A stretch of 47,378 bases of DNA from Nitrosomonadaceae bacterium (GTDB lineage Bacteria; Pseudomonadota; Gammaproteobacteria; Burkholderiales; Nitrosomonadaceae). The notes beneath the pieces are model-generated. The model did no database searches. It was not told the DNA's origin and worked only from the letters and a program-made list of their open reading frames with translations. The DNA is taken from the NCBI GenBank assembly GCA_030646695.1, contig JAUSLF010000009.1, forward strand, positions 1 to 47,378. The letters are read 5' to 3'. A program made the position numbers and the translations under genes. Each line of letters opens with the position of its first letter. Position 1 is the stretch's first letter. This document shows, piece after piece, positions 17,791-25,853 of this stretch.

Positions 17791-18777
17791 ATGCATATAC
17801 TGAAACGCATGATTCTCTTGGTTTTGGCTGCTGTCTTCCTGTTTGCCGGGTGGTTTGCCTATCATGTTAACGCTGTCGTTCAACTTTCCGCTGTTCCATA
17901 CGAATTTTCCATCAAACCGGGTAGCAGCCTGAGAAGCGTTGCCAAGCAATTGGCCGATGCCGGGGTTTTGCACGACACCTGGTCATTCGTTCTGCTGTCA
18001 CGGCTAATGGGTTATGCATCACTGCTCAAGGCTGGTGACTATGAGCTTACCGAGAACACTTCACCATGGCAGCTGCTGGAGCGCGTCACTACGGGTGATA
18101 TCAATCAGAGCGAGGTCAAATTCATAGAGGGCTGGACCTTCTCCCAGCTTAGAAAAACCCTGAATGAACACCCTGCTGTCCGGCATGACACTGCTGGTTT
18201 GAATGATCTGGAAATTCTGCGGTTAATCGGGGCGGGCGAAACAGCGGCGGAGGGATTATTTTTCCCCGATACCTATTATTTCGTACGCGGCAATAGCGAC
18301 ATTGCAATATTAAAACGTGCCTACCGTACGATGCAGAATAGTCTCGCTACTGCCTGGGCCGGACGTGCCACGAATTTGCCGCTGACGGATGCCTACCAAG
18401 CCCTGATTCTGGCCTCTATCGTCGAGAAAGAAACTGGCAGAGAGGGCGATCGTACCAACATTGCCGGCGTATTCGTCAACCGGTTGCGTTTGGGTATGCG
18501 GCTGCAAACCGATCCTACTGTTATTTATGGCCTGGGGGAGAAATTTGACGGCAACTTACGCAAGAAAGATCTGCTGACCGATCAGGAATACAATACCTAC
18601 ACGCGCCGCGGTCTCCCGCCCACACCCATCGCCCTGCCGGGACTGGCTTCAATTCAAGCGGCGCTGAATCCTGCTAAAACCAATGCACTATACTTTGTCG
18701 CAAAAGGCAATGGAGAATCGCATTTCTCCAGTAATCTGACGGATCACAATCGTGCAGTCGCGAAGTATCAGAAATGA
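17791..18777 (+). CDS. mltG: Endolytic murein transglycosylase (YceG/DUF175)
   Basis: A 328-residue inner-membrane enzyme that cuts nascent glycan strands and so sets chain length. One N-terminal membrane segment (about residues 6-25) is followed by the LysM-like and YceG domains. The catalytic glutamate is in SIVEKETG; the YPLPPTPI-like RGLPPTPIALPG is present. ATG 17791 was preferred to TTG 17782. pabC, tmk and holB, usual neighbours in gammaproteobacteria, are absent. Confidence 0.95.
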   Translation: MHILKRMILLVLAAVFLFAGWFAYHVNAVVQLSAVPYEFSIKPGSSLRSVAKQLADAGVLHDTWSFVLLSRLMGYASLLKAGDYELTENTSPWQLLERVTTGDINQSEVKFIEGWTFSQLRKTLNEHPAVRHDTAGLNDLEILRLIGAGETAAEGLFFPDTYYFVRGNSDIAILKRAYRTMQNSLATAWAGRATNLPLTDAYQALILASIVEKETGREGDRTNIAGVFVNRLRLGMRLQTDPTVIYGLGEKFDGNLRKKDLLTDQEYNTYTRRGLPPTPIALPGLASIQAALNPAKTNALYFVAKGNGESHFSSNLTDHNRAVAKYQK

Positions 18778-18925
18778 TGACATGTAGAAACAGAGTAAGG
18801 CATTGGATCATCTTGAGATGTAATCCAAGTCTGAAATCGATAGAGTGTTACTTATCCACTGTCATCAACGCGATCAATCACCGGATTCAGGCTAAACCAG
18901 GATTTATCGACCGAACACGAACAAT

Positions 18926-19399
18926 ATGGGAATAAAAATTTCAGTCATTACCCCGATTCTGATAATTACCGGAATGATTATGGCTGCTACTGCTTCTGCT
19001 GAAATCTACAAACATGTAGATAAGGAAGGACGCATAACCTATTCCAATACACCCACGAAGGGTGCAAAAAAGCTCTATCTCGATCCGTCACCAGCGCAGC
19101 CCAGGTCTACGGCGGCAACTCCTGACGGTTTCCCCAAGGTGGCTCGCAAAGTGCAACAGCAACGGGATTTGAAGCGCCGTAAAATTCTCGCAGAGGAGCT
19201 GGCTGCAGAGGAGAAGCTTCTATCAGATGCCAGACAGGCTCTAAAGAAAGGTGAAGCAAGCTATGAGGCTCTCAAAATCAATCCTGCTCAATCCAGACAC
19301 AACGTGATTAGCTCCGAAGAACAGATGAAGAAACTCCAGGAACAGGTGTTGTTGCATGAGAACAATATCGTGGCGCTGAAGAGAGAGCTGGCAAACTGA
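18926..19399 (+). CDS. DUF4124-domain exported protein
   Basis: A 157-residue protein with a signal peptide (about residues 1-26) followed by a DUF4124 segment (EIYKHVDKEGRITYSNTP). The C-terminal half is a charged coiled coil with Lys/Glu heptads. Function unknown; DUF4124 is common in periplasmic proteins of proteobacteria. It is related to the next gene across the whole length, so the two are tandem paralogs. ATG 18926 was the only reasonable start. Confidence 0.8.
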   Translation: MGIKISVITPILIITGMIMAATASAEIYKHVDKEGRITYSNTPTKGAKKLYLDPSPAQPRSTAATPDGFPKVARKVQQQRDLKRRKILAEELAAEEKLLSDARQALKKGEASYEALKINPAQSRHNVISSEEQMKKLQEQVLLHENNIVALKRELAN

Positions 19400-19493
19400 G
19401 TATTTTTGGGAATGATGCTTTCATGCATTCTATCCTGCAAGGTCGCTGTTGCGCCCGCACGGGGTTTGCGGAGATTTTTCAGCTGGCGGATCT

Positions 19494-19940
19494 ATGAAAA
19501 TAAAGAGCAGCATACTTTTGGCAATATTTAGCGTCGCATGCTATGCCCAGCCTCAGGTATATAAACATGTGGATAAGGATGGCAAAATAAGTTATTCAAA
19601 TGCTCCCCTGAAGGACGCCAAGAAACTCGATTTGCCACCGCTTACGGTCATACCGGCAATCAAGCCAAAAGCGAAAATCAGGCCCCCGGGCCTGCCTGAT
19701 ACTGCTGACAATGAAGCGCGCCGCATGACTATTGAGGAGAAAATCGCCGGGGAGATGAGGCTCCTGGAGGAGATAAAAAAGGAGTACAGCAATGGCGAAC
19801 CGGATCGTCTAGGCAGCGAAAGGAATTACCAGAGATACCTTGACCGGGTGCAACAACTCAAGGATGGAATAACTGTCCATGAGGAGAACATCAGGGTGCT
19901 CAGACTGGAGCTTCAGGGTTTAGGTTCCAGCCGGAGATAA
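19494..19940 (+). CDS. DUF4124-domain exported protein, paralog of the preceding gene
   Basis: A 148-residue protein with a signal peptide (about 1-18, ending near CYAQ) and DUF4124 motif VYKHVDKDGKISYSNAP, close to the upstream gene. The C-terminus is again coiled coil ending in an ENIRVLRLEL segment comparable to ENNIVALKREL next door. ATG 19494 precedes a good signal peptide, so the longer upstream frame was rejected. Function unknown. Confidence 0.8.
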   Translation: MKIKSSILLAIFSVACYAQPQVYKHVDKDGKISYSNAPLKDAKKLDLPPLTVIPAIKPKAKIRPPGLPDTADNEARRMTIEEKIAGEMRLLEEIKKEYSNGEPDRLGSERNYQRYLDRVQQLKDGITVHEENIRVLRLELQGLGSSRR

Positions 19941-19995
19941 GAGTACCTGCGTAAACACGGGAACAGTGGTTCAGTTGCGTTAAGTGGAACGAGTA

Positions 19996-20769
19996 TTAAG
20001 GCTGCATTGCAAGTTCCACTACTACCGGAGCATGATCCGATGGCCGTTCAAATTTACGTGCTGCTTTGTCTATGACACATGCAGTACAGGCCTTGGCGAG
20101 GTCGCTACTCAGCAGAATATGGTCTATCCGCATACCCATGTTGCGGCGGAAAGCCATCATGCGGTAGTCCCACCAGGTATATGATTTCTCCGCCTGCTCG
20201 AACAGGCGGAAGCTATCCACAAAGCCCAGTTTGAGCAATTTGTGGAATGCCTCTCGCTCCGGCTGGCTGAACAGCACCTGTCCTCGCCATAATTCCGGGT
20301 CATGCACGTCGCATTCTTCCGGCGCGATGTTGAAATCACCTAACAGCGCTAGTTTTGGATATTTATGTAGCTCATCCTGCAGCCATACGTTGAGGGCGAC
20401 CAGCCATTTCAGCTTGTATTGGTATTTTTCTGATTCGACGTTTTCCCCGTTGGGGACATAGATGCAAATTACCCGTACATCGCCGTAGGTTGCCGCCAGT
20501 ACACGTTTCTGCTGATCGTCCAGGGCAGGGATGGCGCTGACGATCTCACTGCCGGTCTGTTTGCTAAGCAAGGCGACGCCGTTATAGGTCTTCTGTCCGG
20601 CATAGGTTGCCTGATACCCTGCTGCTGTAATTTCGGCTAGCGGAAAGTTTTCGTCTTGCAGCTTGGTTTCTTGCAAGCACAATACATCAGGCTGATTGGC
20701 CATCAACCAGTCAATAACCTGTGGCAGACGGACTTTAAGGGAATTGACATTCCAGGTGACTATCTTCAT
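19996..20769 (-). CDS. xth: Exodeoxyribonuclease III / AP endonuclease
   Basis: A 257-residue Mg-dependent nuclease of base-excision repair. N7 is in TWNVNS, E34 in LQETK, and GDFNIAP and SDHAPV carry the remaining metal and catalytic residues. It cleaves at abasic sites and trims 3' ends. It is convergent with the DUF4124 gene. Full family length. Confidence 0.95.
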   Translation of the reverse strand: MKIVTWNVNSLKVRLPQVIDWLMANQPDVLCLQETKLQDENFPLAEITAAGYQATYAGQKTYNGVALLSKQTGSEIVSAIPALDDQQKRVLAATYGDVRVICIYVPNGENVESEKYQYKLKWLVALNVWLQDELHKYPKLALLGDFNIAPEECDVHDPELWRGQVLFSQPEREAFHKLLKLGFVDSFRLFEQAEKSYTWWDYRMMAFRRNMGMRIDHILLSSDLAKACTACVIDKAARKFERPSDHAPVVVELAMQP

Positions 20770-20806
20770 GGCTGCCTGTGATCAAGCAGTGGCGGAATGG
20801 CATGCA

Positions 20807-22036
20807 TTACTTTGGCTCTGTCTTTATCCACGCACCTGTCCGTCGCCACGCTTCGGCGATCTGCTCGCGCGTCATTTTTTCTTCGACAACAGCACGATTC
20901 TTGATGGCCCTTTCCTCGCCGCCCGCAGCCGCGAGGCTGAACCACATATGTGCTTCGATGTGGTCCTGAGTAACGCCTTTGCCGTCAGCGTACCTGATGC
21001 CTAGATTGTATTGCGCATCCGCATCCCCCTGCTCTGCTGCCTTGCGATACCATGTCACAGCCTGCTGTTCATCCTGTGCAACCCCGCGGCCTCGGGCATA
21101 CATGACGCCCAGATTGTACTGTGCATCCGCATAGCCCTGCTCGGCAGCCTTGTGGTACCACATCACAGCCTGCTGCTCATCCTGCGCAATCCCGCGGCCT
21201 TTGGCATACATGACACCCAGATTGTACTGCGCATCCGCATAATCCTGTTCGGCGGCCTTGCGATACCACGTCACGGCTTGCTGCTCGTCCTGTGCAACCT
21301 CTCGCCCTTTGGCGTACATGACACCCAAATTATATTGCGCCCATGGATGCCCTCTCTCAGCAGCTTTGAGATACCAGGACACAGCCTGTCGATCATCTTG
21401 GGTAACACCCTGGCCCTTGAGATACATGAAGCCCAGAATCGCTTGTGCCGGCACATCTCCCTGCTCGGCCGCCTTGCGATACCATATCGCGGCCTGCTGC
21501 TCGTCCTGCGCAACCCCGCGGCCTTTGGCGTACATGACGCCCAGGTTGAACTGTGCCCCTGGGTGCTCTTTCTCAGCGGCTTTGAGATACCAGGCCACGG
21601 CTTGCCGGTCATCCTGTGTAACTCCCTGACCTTTGGCGTACATGACCCCTAGACTATATTGCGCCTCCGCATGACCTTTCTCAGCAGCTTTGAGATACCA
21701 GGACGCGGCCTGCTGCTCGTCTTGTGGAACGCCACGGCCCTTGAGGTACATAAAACCCAGAATAGCCTGCGCCGGGAGGTCTCCCTGCTCTGCTGCCATG
21801 CGATACCATATCACGGCCTGTTGTTCGTCCTGCGCAACTCCCTGACCTCTGGCATACATGACGCCCAGATTGAATTGGGCATCCACATTCCCCTGCTCTG
21901 CAGCTTTCTTGAAAGATGCCACGGCCCTGGTGTAGTCCCTGCTGGCAGCAAACTGCCTTCCGTCCTCAAAGTCTCCGGCAACAACCGGAAGTGCCAGCAC
22001 TGCCAGTATCAACCCTGTAAGCGTTAATAGCCACAT
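20807..22036 (-). CDS. Exported Sel1-repeat protein
   Basis: A 409-residue protein with a signal peptide (about residues 1-20, ending VVAG) and nine consecutive 36-residue Sel1 repeats (AQYNLGVMYAKGRGVAQD type), then a capping segment. Sel1 solenoids act as protein-interaction scaffolds. Repeats 2 and 5, and 3 and 6, resemble each other more than their neighbours, indicating duplication of a three-repeat (324 bp) block. The start is at ATG 22036, since the longer frame adds residues before the signal peptide. Confidence 0.88.
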   Translation of the reverse strand: MWLLTLTGLILAVLALPVVAGDFEDGRQFAASRDYTRAVASFKKAAEQGNVDAQFNLGVMYARGQGVAQDEQQAVIWYRMAAEQGDLPAQAILGFMYLKGRGVPQDEQQAASWYLKAAEKGHAEAQYSLGVMYAKGQGVTQDDRQAVAWYLKAAEKEHPGAQFNLGVMYAKGRGVAQDEQQAAIWYRKAAEQGDVPAQAILGFMYLKGQGVTQDDRQAVSWYLKAAERGHPWAQYNLGVMYAKGREVAQDEQQAVTWYRKAAEQDYADAQYNLGVMYAKGRGIAQDEQQAVMWYHKAAEQGYADAQYNLGVMYARGRGVAQDEQQAVTWYRKAAEQGDADAQYNLGIRYADGKGVTQDHIEAHMWFSLAAAGGEERAIKNRAVVEEKMTREQIAEAWRRTGAWIKTEPK

Positions 22037-22144
22037 AATTTGCTCACCATTTTGACAGACTGCAACCCGCAGGAATGTGACTGTATCAGTTCCTTGTGAT
22101 TCTCCCGACGATAGCCCTGTGCTAGACTTCATATTCACTTGTTC

Positions 22145-22969
22145 TTAATAATCGGGATTGAAGCTTTTGATAATTACGCCGCCGGATTTGTCATCGTGCT
22201 CCAGACTCAAGAGCTTGTGCTCCTCAGCTTCATCCAGCAGTTTGCCAAATGAGCGGAAGCCATAATAGGACTCGTTAAAGCCTGGCTTGCGGCGTTTCAG
22301 TGCTTGCTTTACCATCGAGCCCCAGATTTTTTCTTCCTCGCCACGCTCCGAGAATAGCGCCTCCACCGTTGCCATCATCAGATCGAGGGCTTCCTGCTTC
22401 TTGTCGCCTTTATTCTTGGACGTTTCCTTGGCCGCATCTGCGACCGGCATGCTCTTAGAGGCAGGTTTCTTCACCGTCTGTTTCTTCAGCTTCTCTCGGA
22501 CTAGATCGTCATAATAAATGAACTCATCACAGTTCGCGATGAGCAGATCAGAAGTGGAATTCTTCACACCGATGCCGATCACGGTCTTGTTGTTTTCCCG
22601 CAACTTGGACACTAATGGCGAGAAATCAGAGTCACCGCTGATAATGACAAAAGTATCAACATGAGATTTCGTATAGCAAAGATCAAGTGCATCTACCACC
22701 ATGCGAATATCGGCAGAATTCTTGCCGGATTGGCGTACATGAGGAATCTCAATCAGTTCAAATGAAGCTTCGTGCATCGCTGTTTTGAAGGTTTTGTAAC
22801 GATCCCAGTCGCAATAGGCTTTCTTGACTACGATATTGCCTTTCAGCAACAGGCGTTCCAGCACCTTGCTGATATCGAACATCTCGTATTTGGCGTCACG
22901 TACGCCAAGGGCGATATTCTCGAAATCGCAGAACAGTGCCAAACTTCTGGTATCTGTCGAGATGGGCAT
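22145..22969 (-). CDS. NYN-domain putative RNase with a LOTUS/OST-HTH domain
   Basis: A 274-residue protein. The N-terminal NYN (PIN-like) domain has D15 in CDFEN, D87 in NSADIRM, and D113/D115 in SGDSDF, the expected acidic site. A Lys-rich linker (about 160-200) leads to a C-terminal OST-HTH/LOTUS domain (about 205-270), which binds RNA in other proteins. It probably acts as an RNA-processing or RNA-regulating nuclease (family inference). ATG 22969 follows GGAG; ATG 22999 is an upstream alternative. Confidence 0.85.
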   Translation of the reverse strand: MPISTDTRSLALFCDFENIALGVRDAKYEMFDISKVLERLLLKGNIVVKKAYCDWDRYKTFKTAMHEASFELIEIPHVRQSGKNSADIRMVVDALDLCYTKSHVDTFVIISGDSDFSPLVSKLRENNKTVIGIGVKNSTSDLLIANCDEFIYYDDLVREKLKKQTVKKPASKSMPVADAAKETSKNKGDKKQEALDLMMATVEALFSERGEEEKIWGSMVKQALKRRKPGFNESYYGFRSFGKLLDEAEEHKLLSLEHDDKSGGVIIKSFNPDY

Positions 22970-22999
22970 GGCTGTCTCCAATAGCTTGTGTGGGGTCAT

Positions 23000-23368
23000 T
23001 TTACCGCTGCTACGGATCTTGTGGATAACGCTTTTATGAGTGTTTCTGGTGGTGGCCGACTCTCAACTTTAGAGTTTCGGCGGTCTCAGTCCCGCCCAGT
23101 CTCGCTGACATATGGGATCAGGTCAGGAGCAGTGTAACCATATGAGGACGTGGGCGGAATGTTTGATGCGAGCGGCATGCACGGGCAAATGGCATTGACA
23201 GTGATTGCAGCAACGGAAATCGGAGCAGGATTTTTCGCATCATGCCGATAATGGAGGCCAAGGTTAAATCTGTGCTCATCCATGGCAGGTGCCAATAAGC
23301 CTGATACGGTTTTGTTGATCCGCCGCACTGATCTATTGTATTGCCTGGCCGTGCAGGTTGCCTCTGAT
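23000..23368. other. Gene-less stretch downstream of the Lys-rich small protein
   Basis: I see no convincing gene in these 369 bases. A 65-codon minus-strand frame runs from about 23283 to 23086 (Pro-rich, no recognised motif), which may or may not be translated. Confidence 0.35.
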
Positions 23369-23539
23369 TTATTCGGTCTTTGCCGCATCCTCAGTTTCCG
23401 CCACACCCGGAGGCTGGTCTGGACTGTCATCGGATGGTGTCTTACCCTTATCCAGCTTGCGCTGCCTTTTCTCTTCCTGTTTCTTTTTCTTGGCCAGGTC
23501 TTTCTGGCGTTTTTCATATTGGAAATTTGGCTGTGCCAA
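23369..23539 (-). CDS. Conserved small Lys/Gln-rich protein (56 residues)
   Basis: A 56-residue frame beginning at TTG 23539, just seven bases after a perfect ribosome-binding site AAAGGAG. It starts MAQPNFQYEKRQKDLAKKKK, a pattern I recall from small hypothetical proteins of betaproteobacteria, then a charged acidic tail. Strongly basic N-terminal half suggests nucleic-acid or ribosome contact (inference only). The start codon is TTG, and the length is below usual ORF cut-offs, so it is easily missed. Confidence 0.65.
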   Translation of the reverse strand: MAQPNFQYEKRQKDLAKKKKQEEKRQRKLDKGKTPSDDSPDQPPGVAETEDAAKTE

Positions 23540-23628
23540 TTTGTCACTCCTTTAATGGCTATTTCTGATGCAGAGAGAATCAGAGAAGATTTGTTTTTGC
23601 TTTGATTATTCTACGTGGAAACGGGCAG

Positions 23629-23652
23629 CTTATCCGAATATATTCGGATAAG
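23629..23652. promoter_or_regulatory. Perfect 24-bp palindrome, candidate operator
   Basis: CTTATCCGAATA (23629-23640) is followed without a gap by its exact reverse complement. It lies about 90 bases upstream of the small Lys-rich gene on its coding strand. A possible -10 (TAGAAT on the minus strand, 23613-23608) lies 17 bases below the site of a -35 that would overlap the palindrome. A regulator binding here is therefore plausible; none is identified. Confidence 0.55.
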
Positions 23653-23950
23653 GAGAAGATTCGGTGGAAAAATAACGGCAGGGGTTATCTGAAAGTTTAT
23701 TGATGCTTCACAGTGTTTCCACTTGCGACCATCAAGCAGGGCCGGCGTCGTGGGTCACGCCAAGGGTATCGAGCACCTCCTGATCGGGTCGCAAGTCAAT
23801 ACAGAGCACTTGCAGCCAAACACCAAGGCGGCGGGCCCTCAAGATCGACTGCAACGGCGTTTTCTGTTCTTTATCTCTCACGAGAACGCCGACATCTGAT
23901 GTTTATCGATGTAGAAAATGATATCTCCAACAGAGCGGGGCCATACGGTT
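23653..23950. other. Gene-less stretch between the palindrome and iscS
   Basis: No recognisable gene is present. On the minus strand an open frame of about 60 codons (near 23905-23726) lacks a clear start and shows no known motif; it could be a decayed gene end. Confidence 0.35.
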
Positions 23951-25123
23951 CTAAACCATAGCCGTATTCATGTTTCTTAATCCTGCCGCCGTACTGCCTA
24001 GCGTTTTAAGGAAATCTTCCACCTGTACCGGCGTGTTGGTGCTGCCTAGGCTGACTCGCACTGCACATCGCGCCAGCATGGGTTCGACTCCCATCGCTTC
24101 CAGCACATGGCTTTGGCCAGGAGTCACGCTGGAACAGGCAGCGCCACTGGCTACCGCGAAACCTGCCTTGTCGAGCCGGACGACCAAGGTATCACCCTCG
24201 ATACCGGGTAACGCAAAATAGCAGGTATTGGGCAAACGCGCTGCCCCCAGCCCGAAAATGACAGCGCCCATCGCAATCAGTCCCTGCTCCAGACGTGCGC
24301 GCATTGCCGCAACGCGTGCGGTCATCTCAGTCATGCGGATCTTGGCCAGCTCGCAGGCAGCGCCAAAACCAATGATGGCAGGGACATTTTCGGTACCTGA
24401 GCGCAACCCGTTTTCGTGACCACCACCGAAAATAAGTGGTTTGAGCAACAGTCGCTTGTCCATAATCAGCGCAGCAGCACCCTTGGGGCCATAAATCTTG
24501 TGGGCAGACAGCGTCATGGCATGTACTTTGAGCGCGGCAAAATCCACCGGAATTTTCCCAAAGGCCTGCACTGCATCGGTATGTGTCCAGGCATCATGCT
24601 CACGGGCTTTTTCTGCAATCGCCGCTACGTCCTGAATTACGCCGGTTTCATTATTTGCCAGCATCACCGACACCAGGCCGGGTTGTTGTTCCCTCATGGC
24701 GTTAGCGGCATCGTCCAGACTCACTTGCCCCAAACGATCCACCGCCAGCCGCCGCAAATCCCATTTCTCAAGCTTTCTCCGTGCCAATTCCTGGGCTGGG
24801 CGCAGTACGCAAGGATGTTCAATCGCGCTGACGATAATCCGCGTAGGTTTCAGGTAGCCTGCGGCTCCCTGGATGAACAGGTTATTGGCCTCCGATCCGC
24901 CACTGCAGAAAGCTACTTGTTCCGGCTGTACGCCGACCGCATCCGCCACCTGCTCGCGCGCCTGGTCTATTGCCCGACGTGCTGCCATCCCGCGGAGATG
25001 GCGGCTGGAAGGATTGCCGAACTCTCCCTGGAAATACGGCAGCATCACATCCAGCACTGCGTCATCCATCGCAGTGGTGGCGTTATGGTCGAAATATGCT
25101 TGTACCCTTCTATTCATTTTCAT
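23951..25123 (-). CDS. Cysteine desulfurase (IscS/NifS family)
   Basis: A 390-residue PLP enzyme that takes sulfur from cysteine for Fe-S cluster and thiolation pathways. The N-terminal DHNATT, the PLP lysine in SAHKIYGPKG and the mobile-loop cysteine in ASGAACSS are present. It is shorter than E. coli IscS and ends before the usual C-terminal IscU-docking tail is evident, so NifS-like is possible. It lies 70 bases after iscR. iscU, iscA and hscBA do not follow it. The start is ATG 25123, with ATG 25117 possible. Confidence 0.9.
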   Translation of the reverse strand: MKMNRRVQAYFDHNATTAMDDAVLDVMLPYFQGEFGNPSSRHLRGMAARRAIDQAREQVADAVGVQPEQVAFCSGGSEANNLFIQGAAGYLKPTRIIVSAIEHPCVLRPAQELARRKLEKWDLRRLAVDRLGQVSLDDAANAMREQQPGLVSVMLANNETGVIQDVAAIAEKAREHDAWTHTDAVQAFGKIPVDFAALKVHAMTLSAHKIYGPKGAAALIMDKRLLLKPLIFGGGHENGLRSGTENVPAIIGFGAACELAKIRMTEMTARVAAMRARLEQGLIAMGAVIFGLGAARLPNTCYFALPGIEGDTLVVRLDKAGFAVASGAACSSVTPGQSHVLEAMGVEPMLARCAVRVSLGSTNTPVQVEDFLKTLGSTAAGLRNMNTAMV

Positions 25124-25193
25124 CAACTATCGTCGATTTCATTGCATTTGCTTCAATCCGGCGGATTTTCATGCGCTGCTTACAGAGAAGCAG

Positions 25194-25664
25194 TTAAGCT
25201 GGAAATGTTTTTCCCGGCTGCTTGTGCACCCGTAGGTCCTGCAATACTGCGACATTCTTCACTTTTGGACTCGTCACCAGTTGTTCTAGCGTGACCAGGG
25301 CAAGATAGTCCCGTATCTTGGCATTGAGGCTGGTCCACAGATCATGGGTCATGCAGCGCTGATCATTGTGACAGTTCTCCTTGCCCTTGCACTGAGTTGC
25401 GTCAATTGGTTCATCCACGGCAAGGATGATGTCAGCCACCGACACTTCATTCATTGCCCGCGCCAAATGGTAGCCGCCGCCGGGGCCGCGCACACTGGCT
25501 ACCAATTTGTTGCGCCGCAGTTTTCCGAACAACTGCTCCAGATAAGACAGCGAAATCTTTTGGCGCTCGCTGATGCCTGCCAGCGTCACTGGCCCATGAC
25601 CACCATGCAGAGCCAGATCGATCATTGCGGTCACCGCAAAACGCCCCTTAGTCGTCAATCGCAT
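25194..25664 (-). CDS. iscR: Fe-S cluster-sensing regulator IscR (Rrf2 family)
   Basis: A 156-residue Rrf2 regulator. A winged helix-turn-helix covers residues 1-65; C92, C98, C104 and H107 match the E. coli IscR [2Fe-2S] ligands in number and position. In holo form it represses its own promoter. The gene lies between trmJ and the cysteine desulfurase. Two IscR-type sites are found upstream of its promoter region, supporting autoregulation. Confidence 0.95.
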   Translation of the reverse strand: MRLTTKGRFAVTAMIDLALHGGHGPVTLAGISERQKISLSYLEQLFGKLRRNKLVASVRGPGGGYHLARAMNEVSVADIILAVDEPIDATQCKGKENCHNDQRCMTHDLWTSLNAKIRDYLALVTLEQLVTSPKVKNVAVLQDLRVHKQPGKTFPA

Positions 25665-25724
25665 TTTTGCTCCCAGTCAGAATCAACGTTCGGATTAACA
25701 ATTATTTCCGGGTTATCCGCAGCA

Positions 25725-25749
25725 ATACCCGACAATTTTGCTCAAGTAT
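25725..25749 (-). promoter_or_regulatory. IscR type-1 binding site B (overlaps -10)
   Basis: The 25-base minus-strand site starts ATACTTGAG and ends TTGTCGGGTAT. By eye it matches the E. coli type-1 IscR consensus at 22 of 25 positions. It overlaps the -10 of the predicted iscR promoter, a position suited to repression. Confidence 0.75.
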
Positions 25750-25773
25750 ATAAAGTCCCACTTATTCAGTCAA
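25745..25773 (-). promoter_or_regulatory. iscR promoter
   Basis: On the minus strand TTGACT (25773-25768) and TATACT (25750-25745) are separated by exactly 17 bases, a near-consensus sigma70 promoter. It points at iscR, leaving a leader of about 75 bases. Confidence 0.75.
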
Positions 25774-25777
25774 CTAT
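25753..25777 (-). promoter_or_regulatory. IscR type-1 binding site A (overlaps -35)
   Basis: The minus-strand sequence starting ATAGTTGACTGAATAAGTGG matches the left two thirds of the type-1 consensus well and the right edge poorly (about 20 of 25). It overlaps the -35. With site B, centred 28 bases away, this reproduces the two-site layout known at E. coli iscR. Confidence 0.6.
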
Positions 25778-25853
25778 TTTGTTCGAATAATTCGAGGCAG
25801 TCTTGTCGGTTATGACATTCCCGCGCTCGATCTCATAGTATGGCCGGTGCAAT

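Noticed and set aside
20996-22027. Long plus-strand frames (213 and 122 residues) opposite the Sel1 gene
   Set aside because: Repetitive translation caused by antisense reading of the 36-residue repeats; not genes.
23086-23547. 153-residue minus-strand frame covering the Lys-rich gene
   Set aside because: Wrong frame: the 56-residue frame has the perfect ribosome-binding site and a family-like start.
24075-24100. Sequence resembling a tRNA T-arm (GGTTCGACTCC) inside iscS
   Set aside because: No acceptor, D-arm or anticodon stem could be built around it; it is coding sequence.
24416-25294. 292-residue plus-strand frame opposite iscS
   Set aside because: Pure shadow of the cysteine desulfurase on the other strand; no family pattern.
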